Positions 52,593 through 62,117 of a DNA stretch of 64,000 nt are shown here, in pieces. Numbering within the stretch: the stretch's first letter is position 1; each line of letters opens with the position of its first letter. Below the pieces are notes generated by a model, which worked only from the letters and a program-made list of their open reading frames with translations, did not search any database and had not been told where the DNA came from. Position numbers and translations under genes: made by a program. This DNA is from Ignavibacteria bacterium (GTDB taxonomy: Bacteria; Bacteroidota; Ignavibacteria; Ignavibacteriales; Ignavibacteriaceae), in NCBI GenBank assembly GCA_021286645.1, contig JAJTBZ010000075.1, forward strand, positions 1-64,000, given 5' to 3'.

Positions 52593-54474
52593 TCTTGCTC
52601 TCGAAACTGGTAAGTTCGAGGCTCGAGTACAAAAAATACAAAAAAGAATCATTATCTGCGCGGGCACTGGTTGTGTCGCTAACGGCGCATTGAAAATTTA
52701 TCGCAGGTTTCAGGAAATCTTCACAGAAAGAAACCTGCCATTTGTTGTTGAATTAAAAGAAGAACCGAAAGAAAAAAGCTTTTATATAAGCGAAAGCGGG
52801 TGCCAGGGATTTTGTCAAATGGGTCCGCTCGTTACGATTGAACCCGATGGAATTTTATATGTGCAGGTTAAAACTGAAGATGTTCTTGAAATCATCGATA
52901 ACACTCTTGTGCAAGATCAAAAAATCGAACGCCTGCTGTTCAAAAATCCTAATAACGGCAAAGCTTGTGTCGGGCAGTCAGAAATCGAATTCTACAAAAG
53001 ACAATCTCGTACCGTATTGAAAAATTGCGGGAAAATTAACCCGACTGATATCAGGGAATATATTTACAATGGTGGTTATTCCGCAGCTGAAAAAGCATAT
53101 TTAAGCATGACACCTGACGCGATTTGCGATGAGATTACATACTCAGGGTTACGCGGCCGCGGTGGCGGAGGTTTCCTTACCGGTAGAAAGTGGTCTTTAA
53201 CACTAAAACAAAATTCTGCAAAAAAATATATTATTTGTAATGGCGATGAAGGCGATCCGGGCGCATTCATGGATAGAAGCATCATGGAAGGTAACCCGCA
53301 CGCGGTAATTGAAGGTATGATGATTGCCGCTAAAGCTATTGGTGCCGATGAAGGTTATGTCTATGTGCGCCTTGAATACCCGCTGGCAGTTCGCAGAATG
53401 AAGGAAGCCGTTAAACAAGCAATGGAATACGGTATCCTTGGGGATAACCTTTTTAAAACCCAAAATAAATTTACAATTACCATCATGGAAGGTGCGGGGG
53501 CATTTGTCTGCGGCGAAGAAACAGCTCTCATCTCTTCAATAGAAGGAAAGCGTGGTATGCCGGCTCCCAAACCTCCCTTCCCCGCTGAATCAGGTCTATG
53601 GGAAAAGCCCACGGTTATTAACAACGTTGAAACGTTAGCAACGGTTCCTCTTATTATTGATAAGGGTGCCAACGAGTTCAGGAAATGTGGTACTCCAAAC
53701 TCACCGGGAACAAAAACCTTTGCTCTAACGGGACACGTTGTTAATACCGGGTTAATTGAGGTTCCTTTCGGAACAACACTCCGTGAGATCGTTTATAATA
53801 TCGGCGGTGGAGTGGTTGATTCAAAAGGAGAAATTGATCCTTCCGGCTTCAAAGCAGTTCAAATTGGCGGTCCTTCGGGCGGCTGCTTGACTCAGGAACA
53901 ACTGGACTTACCTTTGGATTTTGATTCATTGCGCAGCATTGGCGCTATGGTTGGCTCTGGCGGTCTTGTAGTTATGAATCACGATACCTGCATGGTTAAG
54001 TTCGCGCAATTCTTCATGAAATTCACTCAAAATGAATCGTGCGGTAAATGCGTCTTATGCCGTGAGGGTACGAAACAAATGCTTGCTTTAATGGATGATA
54101 TTGTTGAAGGACGCGCGGATGAACATACACTTGAATTACTGGAGCAGCTTGCCCCGGCAGTACAAAAAGGTTCACTCTGTGGTTTGGGCAAAACAGCACC
54201 AAATCCTGTACTTTCAACCCTCGCGCAATTCAGAGCAGAATATGATGCGCATGTATTCCAGAAACGCTGCCCTGCAAAAGAATGCAAGGCATTACTTACA
54301 CCGGAAATTATTGAGGAAAAATGTAAAGGCTGCGGCGTTTGTATAAAAAAATGCCCTGCTAATGCTATTACCGGTGAAAAGAAACAAGCACATGTTATTA
54401 ATGAAAATCTTTGTATTAAATGTATGGCTTGCGTTGAAGCTTGTAAGTTAAATGCAATTGCCGTTGGAGCGTAA
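52576..54474 (+). CDS. hydB: HydB, NuoF-like flavoprotein subunit of [FeFe] hydrogenase
   Basis: This 632-aa protein has an N-terminal thioredoxin-like [2Fe-2S] domain (about 22-115; CAGTGC and GCQGFC), a NuoF core with GRGGGGF at 194-200 (NADH) and CNGDEGDPGA at 221-230 (FMN), ESCGKCVLCREG ([4Fe-4S]), and a C-terminal ferredoxin with two CxxCxxCxxxC sets. This is the HydB layout of bifurcating hydrogenases such as Thermotoga. It binds NAD(H) and FMN, the site of electron bifurcation with ferredoxin. Confidence 0.93.
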   Translation: MKDAINLALETGKFEARVQKIQKRIIICAGTGCVANGALKIYRRFQEIFTERNLPFVVELKEEPKEKSFYISESGCQGFCQMGPLVTIEPDGILYVQVKTEDVLEIIDNTLVQDQKIERLLFKNPNNGKACVGQSEIEFYKRQSRTVLKNCGKINPTDIREYIYNGGYSAAEKAYLSMTPDAICDEITYSGLRGRGGGGFLTGRKWSLTLKQNSAKKYIICNGDEGDPGAFMDRSIMEGNPHAVIEGMMIAAKAIGADEGYVYVRLEYPLAVRRMKEAVKQAMEYGILGDNLFKTQNKFTITIMEGAGAFVCGEETALISSIEGKRGMPAPKPPFPAESGLWEKPTVINNVETLATVPLIIDKGANEFRKCGTPNSPGTKTFALTGHVVNTGLIEVPFGTTLREIVYNIGGGVVDSKGEIDPSGFKAVQIGGPSGGCLTQEQLDLPLDFDSLRSIGAMVGSGGLVVMNHDTCMVKFAQFFMKFTQNESCGKCVLCREGTKQMLALMDDIVEGRADEHTLELLEQLAPAVQKGSLCGLGKTAPNPVLSTLAQFRAEYDAHVFQKRCPAKECKALLTPEIIEEKCKGCGVCIKKCPANAITGEKKQAHVINENLCIKCMACVEACKLNAIAVGA

Positions 54475-54476
54475 CA

Positions 54477-56486
54477 ATGACAACTAAAAATATAGTAAAT
54501 ATTAATGGTATTGAAGTTCCGTTTAACGGAGAACGGAATCTTCTTGAAGTAATTCGAAAAGCAAATATTGAGATTCCTACTTTCTGCTATCATTCAGAAT
54601 TAAGTGTGTATGGCGCTTGCCGTTTATGTCTAATCGAGGTAGAAGGACGTGGCCTCGTTTCAAGCTGTTCATTAAAGCCTGAAGCGGGAATGAAAATTAA
54701 AACACATACAAAAGAAATTCGCGATATCAGAAAAATTTCGATGGAGCTGATTCTCGCGAACCACGATCAGAATTGTACATCTTGTGTTAAGAGTTCAGCC
54801 TGTAAATTGCAGGAAGTTGCCCAGAAAATTGGTGTTACTTCCGTACGCTTTAAAAAAGCCGTTAAGGACGCCCCTCTCGATCTTTCATCAACCGCATTGG
54901 TACGTGATCCGAATAAATGCATCCTTTGTGGTGATTGCGTTCGCGCGTGCAGTGAAATTCAGGGTATCGGCGCAATCGACTTTGCCTATCGTGGTGCAAA
55001 CGTAACTGTTACACCCGCTTTTAACAAAGATCTCGCTCATGTTGAGTGTGTCGATTGCGGCCAATGTATGCGAGTTTGTCCAACGGGGTCCATTACGATA
55101 AAATCTGAAATAGAAAAAGTATGGAAAGCTCTGGACAACCCACAAAAATATGTGGTGGCTCAAATCGCTCCTGCAGTTCGTGTAGCTATTGGTGAAATGT
55201 TCGCCATGAAATCCGGTGAACTTGCTACAGGTCAGGTGGTAGCGGCCTTAAAGATGCTCGGTTTCAAGAAGGTATTTGATACTTCCTTCTCTGCTGACTT
55301 AACAGTTATCGAAGAAGCAAACGAGTTTTTACATCGTGCTGAATCAGGTGAAAACCTGCCCCTGTTTACTTCCTGCTGCCCTGCATGGGTTACCTATGCA
55401 GAACAGTATTATCCTGAATTCTTAAGTAATCTTTCCAGCTGTAAATCACCGCAACAAATGCTGGGTGCTATTATAAAAGAATCATTGCCGGAAATGGCAA
55501 AAACAAAACGCGAAAACGTTGTAGTCGTTTCAATAATGCCTTGTACAGCAAAAAAATCCGAAGCAGTAAAAGATGAAAAATCCGTTCGGGATGTTGATTT
55601 TGTATTAACCACGCAGGATTTAGTGCGCATGATTGCGCAGGCGGGAATCAGCTTCGATAATCTCTTACCGGATTCATTTGATATGCCATTCGGGTTTAAG
55701 AGTGGTGCAGGAATTTTATTTGGTAATTCCGGCGGAGTAACCGAAGCAGTTTTGCGCTATCTCAGCAATGAAGCAGATTTCGAACAGTCGCGCGATGGCG
55801 GTTTCGCCGAAGTTCGCGGCACTGAAGGGCGAAAAGAAATTACCTATGTTCTTAACGGGAAAACTTATAATTTAGCCGTCGTTCAGGGGTTAAAAAACGC
55901 GAAAGAATTATTAAAAGACGTAAAGTCTGGCAAAAAACAATACGATTTTGTTGAAGTAATGTCCTGCCCGGGTGGTTGTATCGGTGGCGCGGGGCAGCCG
56001 GTGTGCTTCGATGAATCTACCCGCTCACAAAGAGCCCGTGGAATCTATGAAGCAGATCGCATGATGCAAATTCATAAGTCGCAGGATAACCCAAGCATTA
56101 AGAATCTTTACGATTCACTCTTAGGAACTCCGGGCAGTGAAAAGGCACATGAATTACTGCATACACATTACCACAACAAGAAACGTATCCGCCAGGATGA
56201 AATTAGCCTGATATTCGCGCACAATGCAAATACAATTGATGTTAAAGTATGTGTGGGAACAAGCTGTTACATTCGCGGCGCGCAGGATCTGTTACATAAA
56301 CTGGTTCGACACATCGAGTCTAAAGGCTTACAGGATATAGTTTCAGTAAAAGCTACATTCTGTTTTGAGCGTTGTGACCAGGGACCAACAGTAACGATTG
56401 GCAAAGAAATACTTCATCATTGTACGTTTGCCAAAGCAACTGAAGTATTGGATAAGCAAGTAAAAGAATTAGCAATGAAAAACTAA
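54477..56486 (+). CDS. hydA: HydA, catalytic subunit of trimeric (group A, bifurcating-type) [FeFe] hydrogenase
   Basis: This 669-aa protein has, in order, a [2Fe-2S] domain (Cys37, 48, 51, 64), a His-ligated [4Fe-4S] (H96, C100, C103, C109), two [4Fe-4S] sets (148-158, 191-201), and the H-cluster motifs L1 TSCCPAW (298-304), L2 MPCTAKKSE (354-362) and L3 EVMSCPGGCIGGAGQP (from 503). A C-terminal thioredoxin-like [2Fe-2S] domain is at about 588-660 (CVGTSC, CFERC). All catalytic cysteines are present, including the proton-relay Cys in TSCC. It makes or oxidises H2. HydEFG maturases are not in the window. Confidence 0.95.
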   Translation: MTTKNIVNINGIEVPFNGERNLLEVIRKANIEIPTFCYHSELSVYGACRLCLIEVEGRGLVSSCSLKPEAGMKIKTHTKEIRDIRKISMELILANHDQNCTSCVKSSACKLQEVAQKIGVTSVRFKKAVKDAPLDLSSTALVRDPNKCILCGDCVRACSEIQGIGAIDFAYRGANVTVTPAFNKDLAHVECVDCGQCMRVCPTGSITIKSEIEKVWKALDNPQKYVVAQIAPAVRVAIGEMFAMKSGELATGQVVAALKMLGFKKVFDTSFSADLTVIEEANEFLHRAESGENLPLFTSCCPAWVTYAEQYYPEFLSNLSSCKSPQQMLGAIIKESLPEMAKTKRENVVVVSIMPCTAKKSEAVKDEKSVRDVDFVLTTQDLVRMIAQAGISFDNLLPDSFDMPFGFKSGAGILFGNSGGVTEAVLRYLSNEADFEQSRDGGFAEVRGTEGRKEITYVLNGKTYNLAVVQGLKNAKELLKDVKSGKKQYDFVEVMSCPGGCIGGAGQPVCFDESTRSQRARGIYEADRMMQIHKSQDNPSIKNLYDSLLGTPGSEKAHELLHTHYHNKKRIRQDEISLIFAHNANTIDVKVCVGTSCYIRGAQDLLHKLVRHIESKGLQDIVSVKATFCFERCDQGPTVTIGKEILHHCTFAKATEVLDKQVKELAMKN

Positions 56487-56498
56487 AACTGTAATAGT

Positions 56499-58271
56499 AT
56501 GAATTCGCAGATTAACGAAAGCCGGATCATTTTTACAAATAAAGCACGGTGTACTGATTGTTACCGATGCGTTCGCTCATGCCCTATTAAGGCAATTGGT
56601 ATAAAAGACGGGCAGGCATATATTGCTCAAAACCGTTGCGTGCTCTGTGGTAACTGTATTAAAGAGTGTCCACAAAATGCGCGGTCGTACCGAAAAGATA
56701 TCGATCTGGTAAAAAGTTTTCTCAATAAAGGTGAAATGGTTGCTATTAGTATTGCTCCTTCATTCGCGGCTATTTTTACTTCCTGGGAAATCGAGCGGCT
56801 GCCCTCAGCACTTCGTAAACTTGGCTTTGGCTATGTAAGCGAAACCGCTATAGGGGCATACTATTCAGCTCAAAAAACTATGGCATTAGCTGCACGGGCA
56901 GGGGATAGTCCAAAACTCTGCTCTGCATGCCCGGCTTTTGTTAATCTCATTGAACGGTATTACCCGGCTCTAACCGAATATCTTATTCACGCTGTTTCAC
57001 CTATGATTGTGCATTCTAAGATGATCCGTGAGAAATTTGGTGCAGATGCAAAAATAGTATTTGCCGGCCCGTGTATTGCGAAAAAAGGAGAGGCAGAACG
57101 CCCCGAATTTGCCGGCTTAATTGATGCAGTAATTACTTTTGACGAACTAAAGGAATTACTATCGGATTCCGATATAGACCTTGGCAAGCTTGAAGCGAGT
57201 GATTTTAATGACAAACCAGCGGGTTACTCTGCACTCTACCCGTTAAGTGGCGGATTATTAAAAACTGGCGGCAAGCCTGATGCTAACTTAGATCCTCAAT
57301 ACCTTTCAGTAACCGGTTATGAACAGATTGCTGAAATTATCAAAGATATACAGGAAAACCGTTCGAACTTGTTCGTGGAGCCTCTTTACTGCACCATGGG
57401 CTGCATTAACGGAGCCGGTATTTCCTCAGAAAAGAACTTATTTGAGCGTAGGAATTCGTTGTTATCATATATCCAGTCACGCCCGGCAGATACTATACCG
57501 GAAGAAACTACCCTGTCACTTTCGACGGGTTTTACCAATCAGGCAATTACCCCAGTAAATTCTATAACCGAAGAACAAATTAAACAGATCCTCAGGAAAA
57601 CAAATAAATTCACTCCCGAGGATGAATTGAATTGTGGCACGTGTGGATATTCCACCTGTCGCGATAAGGCAATAGCAGTTCTGAATGGCATGGCTGAATC
57701 AGAAATGTGCCTCCCCTATATGCGGCGCGCAGCAGAGCAGCGCATGGATAAAGTAATTCAAACCAGCCCTAACGGTATTGTTATTTTAGATGAGCATCTC
57801 CAGATTCTGCACATGAACCTTTCATTTAAACGAATGTTCCGTTGTTCAGAATCTATATATGGTAAACCAATTTCTTATCTTATCGATCCCGATGATTTTG
57901 AGCAGTTGGCAGCGGGAAATGCTGATCTTATAGAGAGCGATATAAATTTTGCCAAATATGATATTACCTGCCACCAAAAGCTTTATGTCATAAAAGAAGA
58001 GAAGCAGTATATTGGTATTTATGTAGATATTACCACATCGCTTGCAGATAAGAAACAACTTACATCATTACGGTCCGAAACTCTTCGTAAAGCTGAAGAG
58101 CTTTTAGAACATCAGCTGACAATGGCTCAACAGTTAGCCAAATTTCTGGGGGATAGTACGGCCAGAGGCGAGGAACTTGTTGAAAACTTAATGAAACTAA
58201 CTGAAGATACTGAGAAAAAACGGAATCAGGATAAGAATCAATGGCTGAAAAATATCTACACATCGAAGTAG
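56499..58271 (+). CDS. HydS-like sensory [FeFe] hydrogenase homologue with PAS domain
   Basis: This 590-aa protein has two [4Fe-4S] sets near 18-58, then a divergent H-cluster domain: L1 LCSACPAFV (140-148), L2 GPCIAKKGEA (190-199), L3 EPLYCTMGCINGAG (304-317). The position of the HydA proton-relay Cys is Ala143. A CGTCGYSTC Fe-S motif follows at 379-387, then a PAS domain (about 425-530) and a coiled-coil tail (540-585) without a kinase domain. This is the HydS (group C) plan, a presumed H2 or redox sensor. It overlaps the SpoIIE phosphatase gene by 31 bp, which suggests the signal passes to that protein. Confidence 0.85.
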   Translation: MNSQINESRIIFTNKARCTDCYRCVRSCPIKAIGIKDGQAYIAQNRCVLCGNCIKECPQNARSYRKDIDLVKSFLNKGEMVAISIAPSFAAIFTSWEIERLPSALRKLGFGYVSETAIGAYYSAQKTMALAARAGDSPKLCSACPAFVNLIERYYPALTEYLIHAVSPMIVHSKMIREKFGADAKIVFAGPCIAKKGEAERPEFAGLIDAVITFDELKELLSDSDIDLGKLEASDFNDKPAGYSALYPLSGGLLKTGGKPDANLDPQYLSVTGYEQIAEIIKDIQENRSNLFVEPLYCTMGCINGAGISSEKNLFERRNSLLSYIQSRPADTIPEETTLSLSTGFTNQAITPVNSITEEQIKQILRKTNKFTPEDELNCGTCGYSTCRDKAIAVLNGMAESEMCLPYMRRAAEQRMDKVIQTSPNGIVILDEHLQILHMNLSFKRMFRCSESIYGKPISYLIDPDDFEQLAAGNADLIESDINFAKYDITCHQKLYVIKEEKQYIGIYVDITTSLADKKQLTSLRSETLRKAEELLEHQLTMAQQLAKFLGDSTARGEELVENLMKLTEDTEKKRNQDKNQWLKNIYTSK

Positions 58272-59395
58272 ATCAATATCAGGCTTCAAAGCGCGATTTA
58301 CGCGTTTGTGGCGATGTCGTCGAGTTCAAGCGCTCTTCTGATGCAGTGACGATTTTTCTATGCGATGGTATGGGCTCCGGTATAAAGGCAAACCTTTCGG
58401 CCCAGATGTGTACTTCACGATTTTTTACGCTCCTGGAACGGGGTTTTTCATTTCGCGAAGCATTTAATCATATTCTGCAAACTATGGAAGAAGCTAAGCA
58501 TAAAGAATTACCCTATGCCGTATTTTCTGCAATCCGGGTACTTAACGATGGCATTGCTTCTGTTCTAACCTATGAAATGCCTCCCCCCCTGCTTTGTTCA
58601 CGTTTCACCTGCGATATAATGAAACAACATATTACAACACTCGAAACTGCTATCGTTGGCGAATCGAACGCTTACCTGCGGCCCGGTGATGGAATTTTAA
58701 TTATGAGCGATGGTGTAGTGTACGCGGGAACTGGTGCAAAATTACGCGCCGGCTGGAAATCCGAAGGTGTAAACCAATACGCTGCACAACTTCTTTCCCG
58801 GGGCACAAAAGCGAAAGAATTACCCAAAAGTATTGTTAAAGAAGCTAAAATGCTTTGGGACAACATTGCACGCGATGATATTACGGTTGTATCTGCATCC
58901 TGCCGCAAAGGCAGAATCCTTAATTTACTTACCGGGCCTCCTTCAGATAATTCAAAAGATGAAGAAATTGTATCTGCCTTTATGCAGAAAGAGGGTCTGA
59001 AAATTGTTTGTGGTGCTACTACATCGAAAATTGTAGCCCGCTATTTAGGAAAGTCTGTGTACTTAAATGACGAAACTGACTCGGATATTACACCGCCCGA
59101 TTATTCAATAGATGGAATAGATCTCGCTACCGAAGGTGCTATTACACTAAATCAGGTGTATAATATTTATGGCGAGAAGCGCGAAAATCTTAAGAAAGCG
59201 AATCCGGCAACTGAGCTCTATTTACTTCTTGAAGTTGTTGACAGAGTAAATTTCTTTATCGGTAACGCCATTAATCCCGCAGTTAACGACATTTCATTTA
59301 CCCAACAGGGCATTCTAAGGCGCGATAAAATTATCCCCCTGCTCGCTGACAAACTCCGGGAAGCCGGTAAGTTTGTAGAAATGTATCAGTTTTAA
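58241..59395 (+). CDS. SpoIIE/PP2C-family protein phosphatase, hydrogenase-linked
   Basis: The 384-aa protein has a PP2C core in residues 1-225: CGDVVEF, FLCDGMGSGIKANLSAQMC (metal Asp and Gly), ILIMSDGV, and ARDDITVVSASCRKG (last metal Asp). About 155 further residues follow (KIVCGATTSKIVARYLGK, DGIDLATEGAITLNQVYNI), a domain I cannot name. There is no N-terminal sensor, so input probably comes from the HydS-like PAS protein encoded by the overlapping gene. Its target, probably an anti-sigma antagonist, is not in the window. Confidence 0.82.
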   Translation: MAEKYLHIEVDQYQASKRDLRVCGDVVEFKRSSDAVTIFLCDGMGSGIKANLSAQMCTSRFFTLLERGFSFREAFNHILQTMEEAKHKELPYAVFSAIRVLNDGIASVLTYEMPPPLLCSRFTCDIMKQHITTLETAIVGESNAYLRPGDGILIMSDGVVYAGTGAKLRAGWKSEGVNQYAAQLLSRGTKAKELPKSIVKEAKMLWDNIARDDITVVSASCRKGRILNLLTGPPSDNSKDEEIVSAFMQKEGLKIVCGATTSKIVARYLGKSVYLNDETDSDITPPDYSIDGIDLATEGAITLNQVYNIYGEKRENLKKANPATELYLLLEVVDRVNFFIGNAINPAVNDISFTQQGILRRDKIIPLLADKLREAGKFVEMYQF

Positions 59396-59403
59396 GCTCG
59401 TTT

Positions 59404-59430
59404 AATCCGGCAGGAACACTCTGCCGGATT
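59404..59430 (+). terminator. strong rho-independent terminator of the rex-hyd operon
   Basis: AATCCGGCAG and CTGCCGGATT form a perfect 10-bp stem with a 7-nt loop, followed by ATATTTCTCC. It starts 8 bp after the SpoIIE-type gene. Confidence 0.85.
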
Positions 59431-59527
59431 ATATTTCTCCCCTTACAGAAAGATACCCGCTATTGCTCTTGCTTTTATACATTTTTTTTCTATTATTGTA
59501 TTATATAGTTTAATAAAAGTGAAGAGC

Positions 59528-60169
59528 ATGAAAGCGTTTATTTGTATTGTATTCCTTGCCGCCAGTTCGTTGTTATGCCAGCAAATCGGACAGCTCGCGC
59601 CACCGAAGGCCGGTGTGATATTCCCGTCAAATAGCGCGGGTGTAGACATTGTAATGAGCGAAGGCGGGTTCGGTATAGGCGGTTTCTACCGCTACGCCTT
59701 TCAGAATAATTTCACGGTTTCAATGGATTTGTCTTTTTCTGAGGCTAAAGATCCGAATGAAGAAAAGCTGTATAACCCTTATACAGGTGATTTCGATGCA
59801 ATTAATAAAAAAAACCGCATCTTTATGCTTCCCCTGCTCTTTGGTGTACAATATCGGTTATTCAGCGATGATCTTACCGACAATTTCCGACCCTATGTAT
59901 GTGCCTCCACAGGACCAACAATGGTAATCACCACACCATACTCGGACGAATTTTTCACTTCTTTTAAGAAAGCAGCGCCTATCTACGCGTTAGGTAGTTA
60001 TATTGGGTTTGGAGCTAATGTAGGCCTGAGCAAAACCAGCCTCGCCGGTATTAGCGTCAGGTATTACATCGTCCACATGTTTAATGGCGGCGTTGAAGGC
60101 CTCTATAATCGATTCCAAAATGATATTGGAGGAGTCTTTATTACCCTGAATATCGGCACTATGTTTTAA
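59528..60169 (+). CDS. small outer-membrane beta-barrel protein
   Basis: About 213 aa with a signal peptide (MKAFICIVFLAASSLLC, then QQIGQ) followed by beta-barrel sequence with strand patterns such as GFGIGGFYRYAFQNNFTVSMDL and GFGANVGLSKTSLAGISVRYY, ending in GVFITLNIGTMF. An in-frame GTG at 59519 would add three residues; the ATG at 59528 is more likely. The family is the generic outer-membrane barrel type, so no function is given. It overlaps the AbrB-like gene tail to tail by 4 bp. Confidence 0.7.
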   Translation: MKAFICIVFLAASSLLCQQIGQLAPPKAGVIFPSNSAGVDIVMSEGGFGIGGFYRYAFQNNFTVSMDLSFSEAKDPNEEKLYNPYTGDFDAINKKNRIFMLPLLFGVQYRLFSDDLTDNFRPYVCASTGPTMVITTPYSDEFFTSFKKAAPIYALGSYIGFGANVGLSKTSLAGISVRYYIVHMFNGGVEGLYNRFQNDIGGVFITLNIGTMF

Positions 60170-60384
60170 TATTCGTCGTATATGCCTTCTGAAGGCGGAA
60201 TATAATACGAGAACTCCTGCTGGTTAATATCGTTTACCGCAGTACGGTATTTTTGATCTTCTGCTTCCGGCACCAATACCAGGCTGCGTAAGTCCTGCTC
60301 TTTAGGTAATATTTTCATCAGTTTCGGCGGAATTGTTATTACGCCTTCTTTACTTATACGAATGAGGCATTCATAAGCTTTCAT
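60166..60384 (-). CDS. 72-aa AbrB/SpoVT-like small protein
   Basis: The stretch RISKEGVITIPPKLMKIL looks like the swapped-hairpin start of AbrB/MazE-type DNA-binding proteins, and the rest is acidic. AGGAT lies 5 nt before the ATG. It precedes the convergent outer-membrane gene and follows recN by 8 bp. No toxin gene is adjacent, so an antitoxin role is not supported. It may be a small regulator cotranscribed with recN. Confidence 0.55.
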   Translation of the reverse strand: MKAYECLIRISKEGVITIPPKLMKILPKEQDLRSLVLVPEAEDQKYRTAVNDINQQEFSYYIPPSEGIYDEY

Positions 60385-60392
60385 AAACTATC

Positions 60393-62114
60393 CTAACCTA
60401 TTAATTTTCTGGCATTCGCCTGTAATAATTCTCGAGCGCTCATTAAACTTGCTCCGGTAATTACTTCCCCGCTCAATAGTTTAGCTACTTCACGGACTTG
60501 CTCTTCAAACTCAATTTTTCTAATTGAACTCACTGTACGGTCTTCAATTACTGATTTTTCAACCACGTAATGCGAATCGGCTAAACCGGCAATTTGCGGA
60601 AGATGCGTAATGGAAATTATTTGATGATGTGTTGCAAGCGCGTGCAAAGTTTGACCAACTTTTTGCGCTATCCTGCCACTTACACCTGTATCGATTTCAT
60701 CAAATATCAATAATGGCAAGCGTTCAGTTTTTGCCAAAACTGATTTCAATGCCAACATTACTCGCGAAATTTCGCCGCCCGATGCGGTTCGGGAAAGCGG
60801 TTTCAAATCTTCACCTTGATTTGTGCTGATAAAAAACTCAATCTCATCAATACCATTTTCTTCTATTGCGTACGATTTGCCATCGAGCATAAGTACTCCC
60901 GTATTACCTGCTGCCATACGCGGAGAAATTGCAACGTGAAATTTAGCATTCACAATCCCCAGTTCTTTAAGAACATCTTCAATCTCCGAAGTAATGTTTT
61001 TTACGATCTTCTGCCGCACCAGTGATAGCTGTTTTGCTGTTTTGCCGTATGAATTAATAGCCTCGCTCAGTTCTCTTTGCAGCTTTTGAACCATCTCCTC
61101 AGAACTGTCATTGACCATACACTGCTGTAGAAGTTCTTCTTTTGCTTCAAGCACGCTTTCTATTGTACCGCCAAATTTCCGTTTAATCATTTGTAGTGAG
61201 GCGAGTCTGTTCCGTAAAAACTCAAGCCTGCCCGGATCAATTTCCACCCGCTCCTGCGAAGATCGAAGGGATGAAGCTACATCCTTCAATAGAGTTTGCA
61301 CAGTCTGCAGTTCTTCGGAAAGCGGTTCAAATGAGCTATCTATTCGTACCAACGCGCTAATTTCATGCAGAGCGTGTTTTACCATTTCATAGGCATTAAC
61401 TTCTCCTTCGTAAAGCGCGTCAGAGGCCGAATGAGCCAGTTCGATTATTTTTTCGGCATTTTCAAGCAGGTTCAATTCCTGCTCTATTAACTGATCCTCA
61501 TTCATCTGTGGATCAATCTTTTCAATTTCTCTTAATTGAAATTCAATAAAATCTTTCTTCTGGCTAAGCTCATCCCGCTTTTTCAGGAATTCTTCTAATT
61601 CATTTTTTAAACGCCTCAGTAAAAGATATTTCTCCCTGCACTCTTCCCGAACGTTTTCATTGCCGCAAAATTCATCAAGAAAATCAATATGAGTTTCTTT
61701 CCGTAATAATGTTTGGTGTTCGTGTTGCCCATGTAAATCTACAAGGTTGTTACCAAACTCTTTTAATTGGGTTAAAGAAACCGGGGTATCATTAATAAAA
61801 CATCGGCTGTTTCCCTTTTGTGTAATTTCCCGACGGGCAATTAACTCATCTGCATATTCAATTTCGTTCAAATTGCATAAACGCTCAATACGTTTATTAC
61901 GGCTTACATCAAATACCCCTTCGATAATTGTTTTAGCACTGCCCTTCCTGACCACATCGCTTGAACTACGCTCACCAAGGATAAGTCCCATCGCATCAAT
62001 AATAATAGACTTTCCCGCTCCTGTTTCACCGGTTATAATATTTAGCCCGGCCGTAAATTCAACACGCACAGATTCAATAACTACATAATCCTGAATATAT
62101 AACGAGCGAAGCAC
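60393..62114 (-). CDS. recN: DNA repair protein RecN
   Basis: This 573-aa SMC-like ATPase has Walker A in LNIITGETGAGKSIIIDAMGL, long coiled coils (about 150-350), the ABC signature LSRTASGGEISRVMLALKSVL, and Walker B PLLIFDEIDTGVSGRIAQKVG. The end (HHQIISITHLPQIAGLADSHYVV) is typical. RecN acts at double-strand breaks in recombination repair. The gene starts 3 bp after the NUDIX gene stop, so they probably share a transcript. The length is normal for the family. Confidence 0.95.
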   Translation of the reverse strand: MLRSLYIQDYVVIESVRVEFTAGLNIITGETGAGKSIIIDAMGLILGERSSSDVVRKGSAKTIIEGVFDVSRNKRIERLCNLNEIEYADELIARREITQKGNSRCFINDTPVSLTQLKEFGNNLVDLHGQHEHQTLLRKETHIDFLDEFCGNENVREECREKYLLLRRLKNELEEFLKKRDELSQKKDFIEFQLREIEKIDPQMNEDQLIEQELNLLENAEKIIELAHSASDALYEGEVNAYEMVKHALHEISALVRIDSSFEPLSEELQTVQTLLKDVASSLRSSQERVEIDPGRLEFLRNRLASLQMIKRKFGGTIESVLEAKEELLQQCMVNDSSEEMVQKLQRELSEAINSYGKTAKQLSLVRQKIVKNITSEIEDVLKELGIVNAKFHVAISPRMAAGNTGVLMLDGKSYAIEENGIDEIEFFISTNQGEDLKPLSRTASGGEISRVMLALKSVLAKTERLPLLIFDEIDTGVSGRIAQKVGQTLHALATHHQIISITHLPQIAGLADSHYVVEKSVIEDRTVSSIRKIEFEEQVREVAKLLSGEVITGASLMSARELLQANARKLIG

Positions 62115-62117
62115 TGC

